Source: Haliea sp. (GTDB taxonomy: Bacteria; Pseudomonadota; Gammaproteobacteria; Pseudomonadales; Halieaceae). From it: a stretch of DNA of 64,000 nucleotides. Positions 34,502 through 44,660 of this stretch are shown here, piece by piece (position 1 is the stretch's first letter; each line of letters begins with the position of its first letter). The notes under the pieces were generated by a model. The model was not told the DNA's origin. It saw only the letters and a program-made list of their open reading frames with translations, and ran no database searches. Both the position numbers and the translations under genes were made by a program. The stretch covers positions 62,001 through 126,000 of the forward strand of contig NZNC01000013.1 of assembly GCA_002692965.1 (NCBI GenBank), written 5' to 3'.

Positions 34502-34553
34502 GGCGCCCATCGGCGGCGCTGTCGCCCCGTAGCAGCCCAACAGGAGTCCCTGC

Positions 34554-35567
34554 GTGCAATTTGCCGGAAGCCATATCCTGTCCATCGCCCAGTTCCAGCG
34601 CCATGACGTGGAACGGGTTTTCCAGGTCGCTGACCGCATGCGTCCCTACGCCCACCGGGAGCGCGTGACCAAGGTCCTCGACGGTGCCATTCTCGGTGCC
34701 ATGTTCTTCGAGCCCAGCACCCGCACCCGCGTCAGCTTTGGCGCGGCCTTCAACCTGCTGGGTGGGGAGGTGCGGGAAACCACCGGCTTTGAAATGTCGG
34801 CGATCGCCAAGGGCGAGTCGCTCTACGACACCGCCCGTGTGCTGAGTGGCTACTCCGACGTGATTGCCATGCGCCACCCCCAGGAGGGCTCGGTGGCGGA
34901 GTTTGCCGCGGCCAGCCGGGTGCCGGTGTTGAACGGGGGCGACGGCAGCAACGAGCACCCTACCCAGGCGCTGCTCGACTTGTATACCATCCGCCAGGAA
35001 CTGGCGGCGCGCGGCCGGGGCATCGACCAGTTGCGCATCGCCATGGTGGGCGATCTGCGCTATGGCCGCACGGTACATTCCCTGTGCAAGCTGCTGTGCC
35101 TGTTCGACGGGGTACAGGTGATGCTGGTGTCCCCCCTGGAGTTGCGCATGCCCGAAGACATTGTCGAGCAGATGCGCGCGGCGGGCCTGCAGGTGGAGGA
35201 GTCCGACGCCCTCGAGGCCAGTATCCGCCACGTCGATATTGTCTACTCGACCCGCATCCAGGAGGAGCGCTTCGCCTCCCGCCAGGAGGCGGATCTCTAC
35301 CGCGGTCGCTTCCGCCTGAACCAGGCGATCTACACCGAGCACTGTGAGCCGAACACCGTGATCATGCACCCGCTGCCCCGGGATTCCCGGGCCACGGCCC
35401 GCGAGCTGGACGAAGACCTGAACGACAACCCCAATCTGGCGATCTTCCGGCAGACCGACAATGGCATGCTGGTCCGGATGGCCCTGTTTGCCCTGGTGCT
35501 CGACGTGGTTGAGCAGGTGGATCGCCACGCCCGCGACGTTAACTGGTACACCGCGAGGCGTTTCTGA
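34554..35567 (+). CDS. pyrB: Aspartate carbamoyltransferase catalytic chain
   Basis: 337 residues. FFEPSTRTRVSFGAAF (STRTR at 55-59) is the carbamoyl-phosphate loop, and NEHPTQALLDLYTI and HPLPRDSRATARELDEDLN are further ATCase signatures. It makes carbamoyl aspartate, the first committed step of pyrimidine synthesis. No pyrI or dihydroorotase-like partner is adjacent. The start is GTG with ACAGGAGTC upstream. Its stop overlaps the start of nudF by one base, an uncommon pairing. Confidence 0.93.
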   Translation: MQFAGSHILSIAQFQRHDVERVFQVADRMRPYAHRERVTKVLDGAILGAMFFEPSTRTRVSFGAAFNLLGGEVRETTGFEMSAIAKGESLYDTARVLSGYSDVIAMRHPQEGSVAEFAAASRVPVLNGGDGSNEHPTQALLDLYTIRQELAARGRGIDQLRIAMVGDLRYGRTVHSLCKLLCLFDGVQVMLVSPLELRMPEDIVEQMRAAGLQVEESDALEASIRHVDIVYSTRIQEERFASRQEADLYRGRFRLNQAIYTEHCEPNTVIMHPLPRDSRATARELDEDLNDNPNLAIFRQTDNGMLVRMALFALVLDVVEQVDRHARDVNWYTARRF

Positions 35568-36178
35568 TGCGCCTGCGGTTTGGCGAGGATGCCGTGCGGG
35601 TGCTGGGTGAGGAGACCGCCTACCGGGGGTTTTTCAGTCTCCGCCGGGTAAGTCTGCAGCACCGGCTATTCGCCGGTGGCTGGAGTGAAACCTTGACCCG
35701 GGAGTTGTTCGAGCGCGGCGATGCCGTCGGGGTTCTGCCCTACGAGGTGGAGACCGACAGCCTGATCCTGCTGGAGCAGTTCCGTCCCGGCGCCCTGCGC
35801 GAGGGTGAGACCCCCTGGATGCTGGAGTTGATCGCCGGGGTGGTGGAGGCGGGTGAAGACGACGCCACGGTGGCCCGCCGGGAGGCGCAGGAAGAGGCCG
35901 CCTGCGAGTTCAGTGACTTGGTGCCGATTGCCCGCTACTACCCCAGTGCGGGCGCCTGTACTGAACAAGTGCGGCTGTTCTGCGGGCGCGTGCTGCGGGC
36001 GGGTGTCGGCTCCATCCAGGGAGCGGATGCCGAGGGCGAGGATATCCTGGTGCACCGGGTGCCCCGGCGCGAAGCCCTGGCCATGCTCGACCGCGGCGAA
36101 ATCGTCAATGGCCATACCCTGGTGGCCCTGCAGTGGCTACAGCTTCAGGGCGACGCCCTGCGCCAGCGCTGGCTCTGA
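35567..36178 (+). CDS. nudF: NUDIX hydrolase, ADP-ribose pyrophosphatase type
   Basis: 203 residues. The Nudix box is GVVEAGEDDATVARREAQEE(A), with Ala in place of the late Gly. The N-terminal DAVGVLPYEVETDSLILLEQ and FRPGALREGETPWMLELIAG match the ADP-ribose pyrophosphatase group (NudF), which cuts ADP-ribose to AMP and ribose phosphate. Start ATG overlaps the pyrB stop. The murJ gene follows after 7 bp. Confidence 0.9.
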   Translation: MRLRFGEDAVRVLGEETAYRGFFSLRRVSLQHRLFAGGWSETLTRELFERGDAVGVLPYEVETDSLILLEQFRPGALREGETPWMLELIAGVVEAGEDDATVARREAQEEAACEFSDLVPIARYYPSAGACTEQVRLFCGRVLRAGVGSIQGADAEGEDILVHRVPRREALAMLDRGEIVNGHTLVALQWLQLQGDALRQRWL

Positions 36179-36185
36179 GGCCGGG

Positions 36186-37763
36186 ATGAGCGAGGAATCC
36201 CGTCCGGGCCTCCTGCGGTCGAGCTTGCTGGTGAGCAGCATGACCATGGCCTCGCGGGTGCTGGGCCTGGTGCGGGACGTGGCGATGGCCGCGGTGGTGG
36301 GGGCCAGTGCCAACGCCGACGCCTTCTTCGTCGCCTTCAAGATACCCAACTTCCTGCGACGCCTGTTTGCCGAGGGCGCCTTTGCCCAGGCCTTCGTGCC
36401 GGTGCTCGCCGACTACCGGGAGCAGGGCAGCGTGGCGGCGGTGCGGGCCCTGGTGGATCGGGTCGCCGGGGTCCTGGGGGGAACCCTGTTGCTGGTGACA
36501 CTGGTGGCGGTGCTAGCCGCGCCCCTGGTCACCGCGCTGTTTGCCCCCGGCTTCGTCGCCGACCCGGCCAAGTACGGGCTGACCGTCGAGCTGATTCGCA
36601 TCACCTTCCCCTACCTCTTGCTGATCTCCATGACCGGTTTTTGCGGGGCGATTCTGAACAGCTACGGCCGTTTCGCGGTGCCCGCCCTGACGCCGATCTT
36701 CCTCAATCTGTCGCTGATTGGCGCCGCGCTGCTGGCGGCGCCGGCTTTTGCCGAGCCGGTCTATGCCCTGGCCTGGGGGGTCGCCCTGGCCGGGGTGGTA
36801 CAGCTGCTGTTCCAGCTGCCCTTCCTGTACCGCCTGGACCTGGTACCCCGGCCGCGCTGGGATACCCGTCACGAGGGCGTGCGGCGTATACTGCGGCTAA
36901 TGGTGCCGGCGCTGTTCGGGGTGTCGGTCAGTCAGATCAACCTGCTGCTGGACACGGTCCTGGCCTCCTTTCTGCCCACCGGCTCGGTCTCCTGGCTATA
37001 CTATTCGGACCGTCTGATGGAGTTGCCCCTGGGGGTGTTCGGGGTGGCCATTGCCACCGTCATATTGCCCAGCCTCTCGGCACATCGTGCCGGCGCACGC
37101 ATGCGGGACTTCAGCCTGACCCTGGACTGGGCGGTCCGCTCGGTCCTGTTGATTGCCGTGCCCGCGGCCGCCGCTCTCGCACTGCTGGCCGAGCCGATTC
37201 TGATCACCCTGTTCCAGTACGGCGCCTTCGAGGTTGGTGATGTGGCGATGTCGGCGCACAGTCTGCGCGCCTATCTCCTGGGGCTGATGGCCTTCATGTT
37301 GATCAAGGTTCTGGCCCCGGGATTCTATGCCCGTCAGGACACCGCGACCCCGGTGAAAATTGGCATCGTGGCGATGGTCGCCAACATGCTCCTCAACCTC
37401 GCCTTCGTGCTGCCCTTGATGCATTTTTCCCAGCTCGGTCACGTGGGTCTGGCCCTGGCCACCAGCGTGGCCGCCTGGTTGAACGCGGGGCTGCTGTGGC
37501 GCGGTCTGCGCCGGGAGCAGGTCTATGTCTTCCAGCCTGGCTGGGGTGTCTACCTCTTCCGTCTCGCGGGGGCATCCCTGGGCATGGCCGGGGTGCTGCT
37601 GTGGCTGACACCGGCCGCCGCGACCTGGCTGGACTGGTCGCTGTCGCGCCGCGCCCTGCAGCTGGCGATGGTGGTGCTGGCCGGTGGGGGCACTTACTTA
37701 CTGCTCCACCTGATGGCTGGCACGCGGCTGTCCCAGCTGCGCACGCCGGGGTCGCCGGCATAG
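36186..37763 (+). CDS. murJ: Lipid II flippase MurJ
   Basis: 525 residues with about 14 membrane helices. SMTMASRVLGLVRDVAMAAVVG and DAFFVAFKIPNFLRRLFAEG, AFAQAFVPVLADY are the MVF/MurJ signature; the conserved Arg residues lie in these loops. It flips lipid II across the inner membrane for peptidoglycan synthesis. The start ATG has GAGG at good distance. It is often found before ribF in gammaproteobacteria, as here. Confidence 0.97.
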   Translation: MSEESRPGLLRSSLLVSSMTMASRVLGLVRDVAMAAVVGASANADAFFVAFKIPNFLRRLFAEGAFAQAFVPVLADYREQGSVAAVRALVDRVAGVLGGTLLLVTLVAVLAAPLVTALFAPGFVADPAKYGLTVELIRITFPYLLLISMTGFCGAILNSYGRFAVPALTPIFLNLSLIGAALLAAPAFAEPVYALAWGVALAGVVQLLFQLPFLYRLDLVPRPRWDTRHEGVRRILRLMVPALFGVSVSQINLLLDTVLASFLPTGSVSWLYYSDRLMELPLGVFGVAIATVILPSLSAHRAGARMRDFSLTLDWAVRSVLLIAVPAAAALALLAEPILITLFQYGAFEVGDVAMSAHSLRAYLLGLMAFMLIKVLAPGFYARQDTATPVKIGIVAMVANMLLNLAFVLPLMHFSQLGHVGLALATSVAAWLNAGLLWRGLRREQVYVFQPGWGVYLFRLAGASLGMAGVLLWLTPAAATWLDWSLSRRALQLAMVVLAGGGTYLLLHLMAGTRLSQLRTPGSPA

Positions 37764-37783
37764 GCTGCGGGCCCCAAGTTCGC

Positions 37784-37789
37784 TATACT
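37784..37789 (+). promoter_or_regulatory. Candidate -10 box before ribF
   Basis: TATACT lies 35 bp before the ribF ATG in the short gap after murJ. The -35 region (TAGGCT) is poor. It may start the ribF-ileS-lspA-fkpB-ispH transcript. Confidence 0.4.
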
Positions 37790-37823
37790 GCCCGGCTTGA
37801 CTTAACAGGGCGATAAGGTATCC

Positions 37824-38771
37824 ATGGAGCTCATTCGCGGCCTGCACAACTTGCGGCCCCGACACCGCAATTGCGTGGCCACGCTGGGCGCCTTCGACGG
37901 TGTTCACCTGGGGCATCAGGCGGTCATCGGTCAGCTCCAGGCCCGTGCGCGGGAGCTGGATCTGCCCGCGGTGGTGATCTCTTTCGAACCCTTGCCCCGG
38001 GAGTACTTGCGGCCTCTGCAAGCGCCCGCCCGGCTGATGAGTTTTCGCGAGAAATGTGTGGCCCTGGCCGGACTGGGTGTCGACCGTGTCCTGCGCATCC
38101 GCTTCAACGAAGCGGTGCGGACCATGCCGCCCCGGGCCTTTATCGAGCAGGTGTTTGTCGAGGGCCTGGGGGTCAAGCACCTGGTACTCGGGGACGATTT
38201 CCGCTTCGGCCGTGCCCGGGAGGGCGATTTCGAGATGATCGCCGCCGAGGGCGAGCACTACGGCTACCAGGCGGAGACCACCGATACCTACACCCTGGAC
38301 GGCGAACGGGTCAGCAGTACCCGCATACGCAAGGCGCTGGCGGACGCCGATTTCGCCCTGGCGGAGCGCTTGCTGAGCCGCCCCTACAGCATTTCGGGCA
38401 AGGTGGTCTACGGGCGCCAGCTCGGGCGCGAGCTGGGTTTCCCGACGGCCAATCTGCAGCTGCACCGGCTGCGTTCGCCGCTGTCGGGGGTCTATGCGGT
38501 GCGTGTGCACGGCGCCGGCCTGTCGGGTGCGCCGGGAGTGGCCAACGTGGGCACGCGACCCACGGTGAACGAGAGCATTCGCGCCAATCTTGAGGTGCAC
38601 CTCCTGGATGGGCGTCCCGAGCTCTACGGCCGCCGCATTGCGGTGACCTTTCTGCACAAGCTGCGCGATGAGCAGCGCTTCCCCTCGGTGGAAGTGCTGC
38701 GGGAACAGATAGCCGCCGACACGGCGGAGGCGCGCGCCTGGTTTTCCGGGCGGCGAAATCATGACGGTTGA
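37824..38771 (+). CDS. ribF: Bifunctional riboflavin kinase/FAD synthetase
   Basis: 315 residues. The N-terminal FMN adenylyltransferase domain has GAFDGVHLGHQAVI (nucleotidyltransferase His motif) and VLGDDFRFGRAREGDFEM; the C-terminal riboflavin kinase has GRELGFPTANLQL and GVANVGTRPTVNE. It makes FMN and FAD from riboflavin. Gene order ribF-ileS-lspA is conserved in the class. A downstream start for ileS lies 12 bp after the stop. Confidence 0.97.
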   Translation: MELIRGLHNLRPRHRNCVATLGAFDGVHLGHQAVIGQLQARARELDLPAVVISFEPLPREYLRPLQAPARLMSFREKCVALAGLGVDRVLRIRFNEAVRTMPPRAFIEQVFVEGLGVKHLVLGDDFRFGRAREGDFEMIAAEGEHYGYQAETTDTYTLDGERVSSTRIRKALADADFALAERLLSRPYSISGKVVYGRQLGRELGFPTANLQLHRLRSPLSGVYAVRVHGAGLSGAPGVANVGTRPTVNESIRANLEVHLLDGRPELYGRRIAVTFLHKLRDEQRFPSVEVLREQIAADTAEARAWFSGRRNHDG

Positions 38772-38783
38772 GTTGACGGCGAG

Positions 38784-41588
38784 ATGACGGATTACAAGGA
38801 CACACTGAACCTGCCCAAGACGGCCTTCCCGATGAAGGCGAGCCTGGCCCAGCGGGAGCCGGCCCGGGTCAAGGTCTGGCAGGAGGGCGACCTCTACGGC
38901 AAGTTGCGCGCCGCGCGTGCCGGGCGGCCCCAGTTCATTCTTCACGACGGCCCGCCTTACGCCAACGGTGACCTCCACCTCGGGCACGCCGTGAACAAGA
39001 TTCTCAAGGACATGATCGTCAAGTCCCGGACCCTGGCGGGCTACGACGCGCCCTATGTGCCCGGTTGGGACTGCCACGGCTTACCGATTGAGCTGAACGT
39101 CGAGAAAAAGGTGGGCAAGCCAGGGGTCAAGGTTTCCGCGGCGGAGTTCCGGCAGAAGTGCCGCGAGCATGCGGCCCGCTATGTGGATGCACAGCGCGCG
39201 GATTTTCGCCGCATGGGCGTGATCGGCGACTGGGACGAGCCCTACCTGACCATGAATTTCCAGCAGGAAGCGGACATCGTCCGCACCCTGGGCCGGATCA
39301 TCGCCAACGGTCATCTGCACAAGGGGACCAAGCCGGTGCACTGGTGCCTGGATTGCGGTTCCGCACTCGCCGAGGCGGAAGTGGAATACCAGGACAAGCG
39401 TTCCAGCGCCATCGACGTGGCCTTCGTCGCGGTGGACCCCGGCGCCTTTGCCCGCGCCTGTGACAGTGCGTGGTCCGGTGAGGTCGCAATCCCCATCTGG
39501 ACGACCACCCCCTGGACGCTGCCCGCGAACATGGCGGTCTGCCTGAGCCCGACGTTGGAGTATGTACTGATCGAAGGCGAGAGGCGCGCGCTGCTGGTCG
39601 CCAGCGAGTTGGCGGAAAGCGTGGCGACACGTCTCCAGCTCGACGGGGTCAAGGTACTCGGGCGCTGTCGCGGAGACGCTCTGGAGCATCAGGCCCTGCG
39701 CCACTGCTACCAGGACCGCGAGGTGCCGGTCATCCTGGGTGACCACGTCACCACCGAGGCGGGCACGGGGGCCGTGCACACGGCGCCGGCCCATGGCCAG
39801 GAGGACTTCGCGGTCGGTCAACGCTACGGGCTCGAGGTTTACAACCCGGTGGGTGGCAATGGCGTCTACCTGCCGGAGACCGAACACTTTGCCGGCCAGC
39901 ATGTGCTCAAGGTGGACGAGGCCATGCTGGCTCTGCTGCGCGAGCACGGTACCTTGCTGCACAGTGAGGCCTACGATCACTCCTATCCCCACTGCTGGCG
40001 ACACAAGACGCCGGTGATCTTCCGGGCCACGCCACAGTGGTTTATCGCCATGCAGCAGAACGGTCTGCTGGATGCCGCCAAGGCCGCGGTGGAGCAGGTC
40101 AGCTGGGTGCCGGACTGGGGCAAGGCGCGCATTGACGGCATGCTGGCCCAGCGCCCCGACTGGTGCATTTCCCGCCAGCGGGCCTGGGGCACGCCCATCC
40201 CCCTGTTTTTGCACCGTGAGACCGGTGAGCTGCACCCGCAGACGGCGGAGCTGATCGAGGCTGTTGCCCAGCGCATGGAAAGCGGCGGTATCGATGCCTG
40301 GTTCGACCTGGAACCGGCGGAGCTGTTGGGCGATGCGGCCGCGGACTACGAGAAGGTGACCGATACCCTCGACGTCTGGTTTGACTCCGGGGTGACCCAC
40401 GCCTGTGTGCTGCGGCGTCGCGAGGAACTCAGGGCGCCGGCAGATCTCTACCTGGAGGGCTCCGACCAGCACCGCGGCTGGTTCCAGTCCTCGCTGCTGA
40501 CCGGCCTCGCCGCCTACGGTGAGGCGCCCTACCGTCAGGTACTGACCCACGGCTTCACGGTAGATGCCCAGGGCCGCAAGATGTCCAAGTCCCTGGGCAA
40601 TGTGATCGCGCCGAAGGAGGTCATGAATGACCTCGGCGCCGATGTCCTGCGCCTGTGGGTGGCCGCTACCGATTACCGCGGCGAGCTGACGGTGTCGAAG
40701 GAAATTTTCAAGCGTACCGCCGACGCCTACCGCCGGATTCGCAATACCGCGCGTTTCCTGCTGGCCAACCTGAATGGTTTTGAGCCGGCCCGGGACCTGC
40801 AGGCCTTCGACCGTTTGCTGCCCCTGGATCGCTGGGTCATTGATCGCGCCGCGAGGCTCCAGGACGAGCTGGCGGCGGCCTACGAGGGCTACCATTTTCA
40901 TCAGGTGTACCAGAAGCTGCACAACTTCTGTGCCACTGACCTGGGTGGCTTCTACCTGGATGTGATCAAGGACCGGCAGTACACCACCCAGGCCGACAGC
41001 CTGGCTCGCCGCTCGGCACAGACGGCGCTGTACCACATTGCCGAGGCCCTGGTGCGCTGGATGGCGCCGGTGCTCAGCTTTACCGCGGAGGAGATCTGGG
41101 AAAACCTGCCCGGTGAGCGCGACGAGTCAGTCCTGCTGTGCGAGTGGTACACCGGCCTGCAAAGGCTGCCCGCGGACGAGCCCATGGGCCGGAATTTCTG
41201 GGACTCGGTCATGGCGGCGCGCGCGGCGGTGAATCGGGAGATCGAGGTACAGCGCGGTGCGGGAGCGGTTCGCGGCTCCCTGGACACGGCGGTGACGCTC
41301 TACGCGGATGCCGGGCTGGCGGCGACCCTGGCTGCGCTGGGGGATGAGCTGCGCTTTGTCCTGATTACTTCGGCGGCCACAGTCCTCCCTCTCGCCGAGG
41401 CACCGGACGGTGCGGCAGGCACGGAGTTGGCGGGCCTGCGCCTGCAGGTCGTGCCCAGCGAGGCACCCAAGTGCGAGCGCTGCTGGCACCGGCGCGAGGA
41501 TGTCGGGAGCCACGCCGGCCACCCCGGTTTGTGCGGCCGCTGTGTAGAGAACGTGGAAGGTGCCGGTGAGCAACGTTTCTACGCCTAG
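38784..41588 (+). CDS. ileS: Isoleucyl-tRNA synthetase
   Basis: 934 residues, full length. The class I signatures are HLGH at 65-68 ([18 protein letters not shown]) and KMSKS at 599-603. The C-terminal zinc site is intact with C897/C900 and C917/C920. The editing domain lies between ([12 protein letters not shown], then [15 protein letters not shown]). It charges tRNA-Ile. The end overlaps the start of lspA by 29 bp if GTG 41560 is used. Confidence 0.98.
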   Translation: MTDYKDTLNLPKTAFPMKASLAQREPARVKVWQEGDLYGKLRAARAGRPQFILHDGPPYANGDLHLGHAVNKILKDMIVKSRTLAGYDAPYVPGWDCHGLPIELNVEKKVGKPGVKVSAAEFRQKCREHAARYVDAQRADFRRMGVIGDWDEPYLTMNFQQEADIVRTLGRIIANGHLHKGTKPVHWCLDCGSALAEAEVEYQDKRSSAIDVAFVAVDPGAFARACDSAWSGEVAIPIWTTTPWTLPANMAVCLSPTLEYVLIEGERRALLVASELAESVATRLQLDGVKVLGRCRGDALEHQALRHCYQDREVPVILGDHVTTEAGTGAVHTAPAHGQEDFAVGQRYGLEVYNPVGGNGVYLPETEHFAGQHVLKVDEAMLALLREHGTLLHSEAYDHSYPHCWRHKTPVIFRATPQWFIAMQQNGLLDAAKAAVEQVSWVPDWGKARIDGMLAQRPDWCISRQRAWGTPIPLFLHRETGELHPQTAELIEAVAQRMESGGIDAWFDLEPAELLGDAAADYEKVTDTLDVWFDSGVTHACVLRRREELRAPADLYLEGSDQHRGWFQSSLLTGLAAYGEAPYRQVLTHGFTVDAQGRKMSKSLGNVIAPKEVMNDLGADVLRLWVAATDYRGELTVSKEIFKRTADAYRRIRNTARFLLANLNGFEPARDLQAFDRLLPLDRWVIDRAARLQDELAAAYEGYHFHQVYQKLHNFCATDLGGFYLDVIKDRQYTTQADSLARRSAQTALYHIAEALVRWMAPVLSFTAEEIWENLPGERDESVLLCEWYTGLQRLPADEPMGRNFWDSVMAARAAVNREIEVQRGAGAVRGSLDTAVTLYADAGLAATLAALGDELRFVLITSAATVLPLAEAPDGAAGTELAGLRLQVVPSEAPKCERCWHRREDVGSHAGHPGLCGRCVENVEGAGEQRFYA

Positions 41589-42072
41589 GCCCTGGCCTCT
41601 GTGGCTGTGGTACGCCCTGGCGCTGTGGGTCATTGTGCTGGACCAGGCGACTAAACACCTGGCGGAGGGTCTGCTCGCGTACGCGCAGCCCCAGGCGGTG
41701 ACGGCCTGGTTCAACCTGACCTTGCAGTACAACACCGGTGCCGCCTTCAGTTTCCTGAGCGATGCCGGTGGCTGGCAGCGCTGGTTTTTCACCGGCATTG
41801 CACTGCTTATCAGTGGCGTACTGGTGGTTTGGCTCTACCGCCTGCCGCGTGTGCAGCGCCTGTTGCCGCTGTCCCTCGCACTCATCCTGGGTGGGGCCGT
41901 GGGCAATCTGTGGGACCGGGTGGTGCTCGGTCACGTGGTGGATTTCATTTCCCTGCACTATGCCGGGTATTACTTCCCGGCCTTTAATCTGGCGGACTCC
42001 GCGATTACAGTGGGAGCTGCCTGCATGGTTCTGGACAGTTTCCGCTCCCACCGGGAGCCGGAAAACGCCTGA
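41560..42072 (+). CDS. lspA: Lipoprotein signal peptidase
   Basis: 170 residues with four membrane helices. Catalytic aspartates are D128 (HVVDFIS) and D146 (FNLADSAI), 18 apart as in the family; NTGAAFSFL is the other conserved block. It removes the signal peptide from prolipoproteins after lipidation. The start could be GTG 41560 or GTG 41566, both inside ileS. It would process the lipoproteins seen here (GspD, BamD and the 8681 protein). Confidence 0.96.
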   Translation: MPVSNVSTPRPWPLWLWYALALWVIVLDQATKHLAEGLLAYAQPQAVTAWFNLTLQYNTGAAFSFLSDAGGWQRWFFTGIALLISGVLVVWLYRLPRVQRLLPLSLALILGGAVGNLWDRVVLGHVVDFISLHYAGYYFPAFNLADSAITVGAACMVLDSFRSHREPENA

Positions 42073-42083
42073 AGGAGGTCGTC

Positions 42084-42539
42084 ATGGCCACGGTATCGGC
42101 GGTGCCCGTCAGCGAGGGCACCCGCGTCACACTCAATTTTGCACTCACCCTGGAAGACGGATCCGAAGTTGACTCCAACTTCGACCGCGATCCGGTGGAC
42201 TTCGTGGTCGGCGACGGCAGTCTGCTGCCCGGCTTCGAGCGCCTGCTCTTCGGCATGATGCCGGGGAGCCGGGAACGCTTCACCGTATCGCCCGAGGATG
42301 CTTTCGGCCAGCCCAACGAAAACAACGTCCAGGTGCTCCCACGGAGCCAGTTTGAGACGGAGGAACTGGAGGAGGGCATGGTGTTCTCTTTCGCCGACGC
42401 CAGCGGTGCCGAGCTGCCGGGGGTTGTGGCTGCCTTCGACGACGAGGCGGTGACCGTGGACTTCAACCACCCGCTGGCGGGCCGGACACTGCTGTTCGAG
42501 GTGCTGATCCACCGGGTGGAGCCGGCGGAGTTGCACTGA
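42084..42539 (+). CDS. fkpB: FKBP-type peptidyl-prolyl isomerase, SlpA type
   Basis: 151 residues. [39 protein letters not shown] and [12 protein letters not shown] fit SlyD/SlpA-type FKBPs with an inserted chaperone flap (residues 75-125). It lacks a metal-binding tail. A strong AAGGAGG site precedes the ATG. Position between lspA and ispH is the conserved one. Confidence 0.95.
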   Translation: MATVSAVPVSEGTRVTLNFALTLEDGSEVDSNFDRDPVDFVVGDGSLLPGFERLLFGMMPGSRERFTVSPEDAFGQPNENNVQVLPRSQFETEELEEGMVFSFADASGAELPGVVAAFDDEAVTVDFNHPLAGRTLLFEVLIHRVEPAELH

Positions 42540-43492
42540 TGGATGTGCGCCTGGCCAATCCCCGCGGTTTCTGTGCCGGTGTCGACCGCGCGATTGATAT
42601 CGTCAATCGGGCCCTGGAACACTTCGGCGCGCCGATCTATGTGCGTCACGAGGTCGTGCACAACAAGTTCGTGGTGGACGACCTGCGCAGTCGCGGTGCC
42701 ATTTTTGTCGATGAGCTGGACGAGGTGCCCGACGATAGCATCGTGATTTTCAGCGCTCACGGGGTGTCGAGGGCGGTGCGCAAGGAGGCGGACCGGCGCT
42801 CCCTCAAGGTCTTCGATGCCACCTGTCCCCTGGTGACCAAGGTACATATCGAGGTGGCTCGCTACAGTCGGGAGGGTGCCGAGTGCATCCTGATCGGCCA
42901 CTGTGGCCACCCTGAGGTTGAGGGGACCATGGGCCAGTACGATCGGAGCGCCGGGGGTGATATCTATCTGGTGGAGGACGAATCCCAGGTCGACTCACTG
43001 CCGGTACGCCGTCCCGAGCATCTGTTCTACGTCACCCAGACTACCCTCTCGATGGACGATACGGCGCGGGTGATTGATGCCCTGCGCCGACGTTTCCCGG
43101 CGATACAGGGGCCGCGCAAGGACGACATCTGCTACGCGACGCAAAACCGCCAGGACGCGGTCAAGCAGCTGGCCGCAGACTGTGATCTGGTGCTGGTAGT
43201 GGGGTCCCTGAACTCTTCCAATTCCAACCGCCTGCGCGAACTGGCCGAGCGGATGGGAGCGGAAGCCTATCTGGTGGACAGTGCCGAAGATCTGCGGCCC
43301 GAGTGGCTGGCGGGCAAGAGCCGGGTGGGCGTGACGGCGGGGGCGTCAGCCCCCGAGGTCCTGGTGCAGGCCGTGATTTCGCGCCTGCAGGAGCTGGGTG
43401 GTGCAGCGCCGGTGGAGCTCGAGGGGCGTCCCGAGAACGTGACTTTCTCTCTGCCGCGGGAATTGCGCATCCCCCTGCGCCATCTGGACTAG
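42539..43492 (+). CDS. ispH: 4-hydroxy-3-methylbut-2-enyl diphosphate reductase
   Basis: 317 residues. Iron-sulfur cysteines are in [28 protein letters not shown] and [19 protein letters not shown] [12 protein letters not shown]. It catalyses the last step of the MEP isoprenoid pathway. The ATG overlaps the fkpB stop by one base. It is followed by the minor pilin operon, as in Pseudomonas. Confidence 0.97.
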   Translation: MDVRLANPRGFCAGVDRAIDIVNRALEHFGAPIYVRHEVVHNKFVVDDLRSRGAIFVDELDEVPDDSIVIFSAHGVSRAVRKEADRRSLKVFDATCPLVTKVHIEVARYSREGAECILIGHCGHPEVEGTMGQYDRSAGGDIYLVEDESQVDSLPVRRPEHLFYVTQTTLSMDDTARVIDALRRRFPAIQGPRKDDICYATQNRQDAVKQLAADCDLVLVVGSLNSSNSNRLRELAERMGAEAYLVDSAEDLRPEWLAGKSRVGVTAGASAPEVLVQAVISRLQELGGAAPVELEGRPENVTFSLPRELRIPLRHLD

Positions 43493-43547
43493 GCGCTTTT
43501 CGGCAAATGTGTTCCCCGGCTGGTAATCCCCAGCCTGTGATCTAGTC

Positions 43548-43575
43548 TCCATGGCACAGGGAGGTGTGCCATGGA
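43548..43575 (+). promoter_or_regulatory. Hairpin with ribosome site in the loop and start codon in the stem, before fimT
   Basis: An 11-bp perfect inverted repeat TCCATGGCACA / TGTGCCATGGA surrounds the six-base loop GGGAGG. The loop is the Shine-Dalgarno of fimT, and the fimT ATG (43571-43573) is paired in the right arm. In RNA this would hide the start codon; in DNA it could be an operator. See findings. Confidence 0.7.
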
Positions 43576-44134
43576 CAGGATGTCCCTATCCGGCCCCCCG
43601 CGGGGCCTGACGCTGCTCGAACTGTTGCTGGTACTGGCCGTACTGGCAGTGCTGGCCGCGCTGATGGTGCCGGGCTTTCAGACCCTGCAGCAGGCTGTAT
43701 CGATCCGGCTCGAGGCAGGGCGGCTGCTGCAGGCCGTCAGTCTGGCCCGCAGCGAGGCCATGTTCCGCGGGGAGGCAGTGACCCTCTGTCCAACGGCCCC
43801 TGACCCGGCGGGTGACACCGAACACTGTCGCGGAACCTATAGCCAGGGCTGGATGCTCTATGCCAATCCAGGAGCCCTGGCGCAACCCGTCACGGCGGAG
43901 CAGATACTGCAGCGCTGGCCGGGGCGGCCGAACCTCACCATTGTCAACCGCGCCGGCACGCAGCTGCTCGACGCGCGGGTCAGCTGGCGTGCCGATGGCA
44001 CGGCCCGGCGCAACCTCACCTTCATGGTCTGTTCACGTCAAAAGCCGTCGCTGGCGTCCTGGAGCCTGGTACTCAACCGCCTGGGAAGACCGCGGCTGGC
44101 TCGCGGCTGGGGTGACTGCAATGCGTCAGTCTGA
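43571..44134 (+). CDS. fimT: Type IV pilus minor pilin FimT/FimU (GspH-like)
   Basis: 187 residues. The prepilin site PPRG/LTLLELLLVLAVLAVLAAL is near the N-terminus, with Leu in place of Phe at +1 of the mature chain and Glu at +5. The body has the GspH/FimT pattern LLQAVSLARSEAMFRGEAVT and a Cys pair typical of minor pilins. It would prime pilus assembly with PilV, PilW and PilX. It opens a six-gene cluster; an in-frame ATG at 43580 is an alternative start. Confidence 0.92.
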   Translation: MDRMSLSGPPRGLTLLELLLVLAVLAVLAALMVPGFQTLQQAVSIRLEAGRLLQAVSLARSEAMFRGEAVTLCPTAPDPAGDTEHCRGTYSQGWMLYANPGALAQPVTAEQILQRWPGRPNLTIVNRAGTQLLDARVSWRADGTARRNLTFMVCSRQKPSLASWSLVLNRLGRPRLARGWGDCNASV

Positions 44135-44660
44135 CCCCGGTCAGCGGGGCTTTGGCCTGGTCGAGGTGATGCTGGCAGTGCTGGTTGGCAGTCTCGGCAT
44201 GCTCGGCCTGGCGGCCAGTCAGGTGCTGGCAAGCCGCATGTTGGACGAGGCCCGGCAGCGCAGCCAAGCCACGCTACTGGCGGTCGACATGCATGCGCGA
44301 CTGCGGGCGAATGCCGGGCACAGGGGGCTCTATCCGGTGCATGGACTGGGTGCTGAGCCGGCGCCGGTGCAACCCCCCGATTGTCGTCAGGTCAGCTGCT
44401 CACCGGCGGACCTGGCGCGCTTTGATCTCGACCAGTGGGCTCGCCAGCTCACCGGCAGGCCTGGGCAGGGGCCGGATGCCGCCGGGACCCTGCGTGCCTG
44501 TGTCGACGTGTCCGGGCGCCTGGTCACCGTTGCCCTGGCTTGGCGTGGGCGCGGCGTGGCATTGCCGGACCCGCCCCCCCACGATTGTCCCGCGGGGGAG
44601 AGCCCCGGACCAGGCCGGCAGCGGGGCTTGCGACTGAGCAGCTGGGGCAGAGGCTCGTGA
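44121..44660 (+). CDS. pilV: Type IV pilus minor pilin PilV
   Basis: 179 residues. The prepilin site GQRG/FGLVEVMLAVLVGSLGMLG is followed by ASQVLASRMLDEARQRSQAT, as in PilV. The late part has Cys pairs and a Gly/Pro-rich tail. The start ATG lies inside the end of fimT (14-bp overlap), so translation is coupled. It is part of the priming complex for pilus assembly. Confidence 0.9.
   Translation: MRQSDPGQRGFGLVEVMLAVLVGSLGMLGLAASQVLASRMLDEARQRSQATLLAVDMHARLRANAGHRGLYPVHGLGAEPAPVQPPDCRQVSCSPADLARFDLDQWARQLTGRPGQGPDAAGTLRACVDVSGRLVTVALAWRGRGVALPDPPPHDCPAGESPGPGRQRGLRLSSWGRGS

Noticed and set aside
43552..43570. TGGCAC before fimT as the -24 part of a sigma-54 promoter for PilR control
   Set aside because: No GC dinucleotide lies at the required distance for the -12 element; the sequence is explained by the hairpin.
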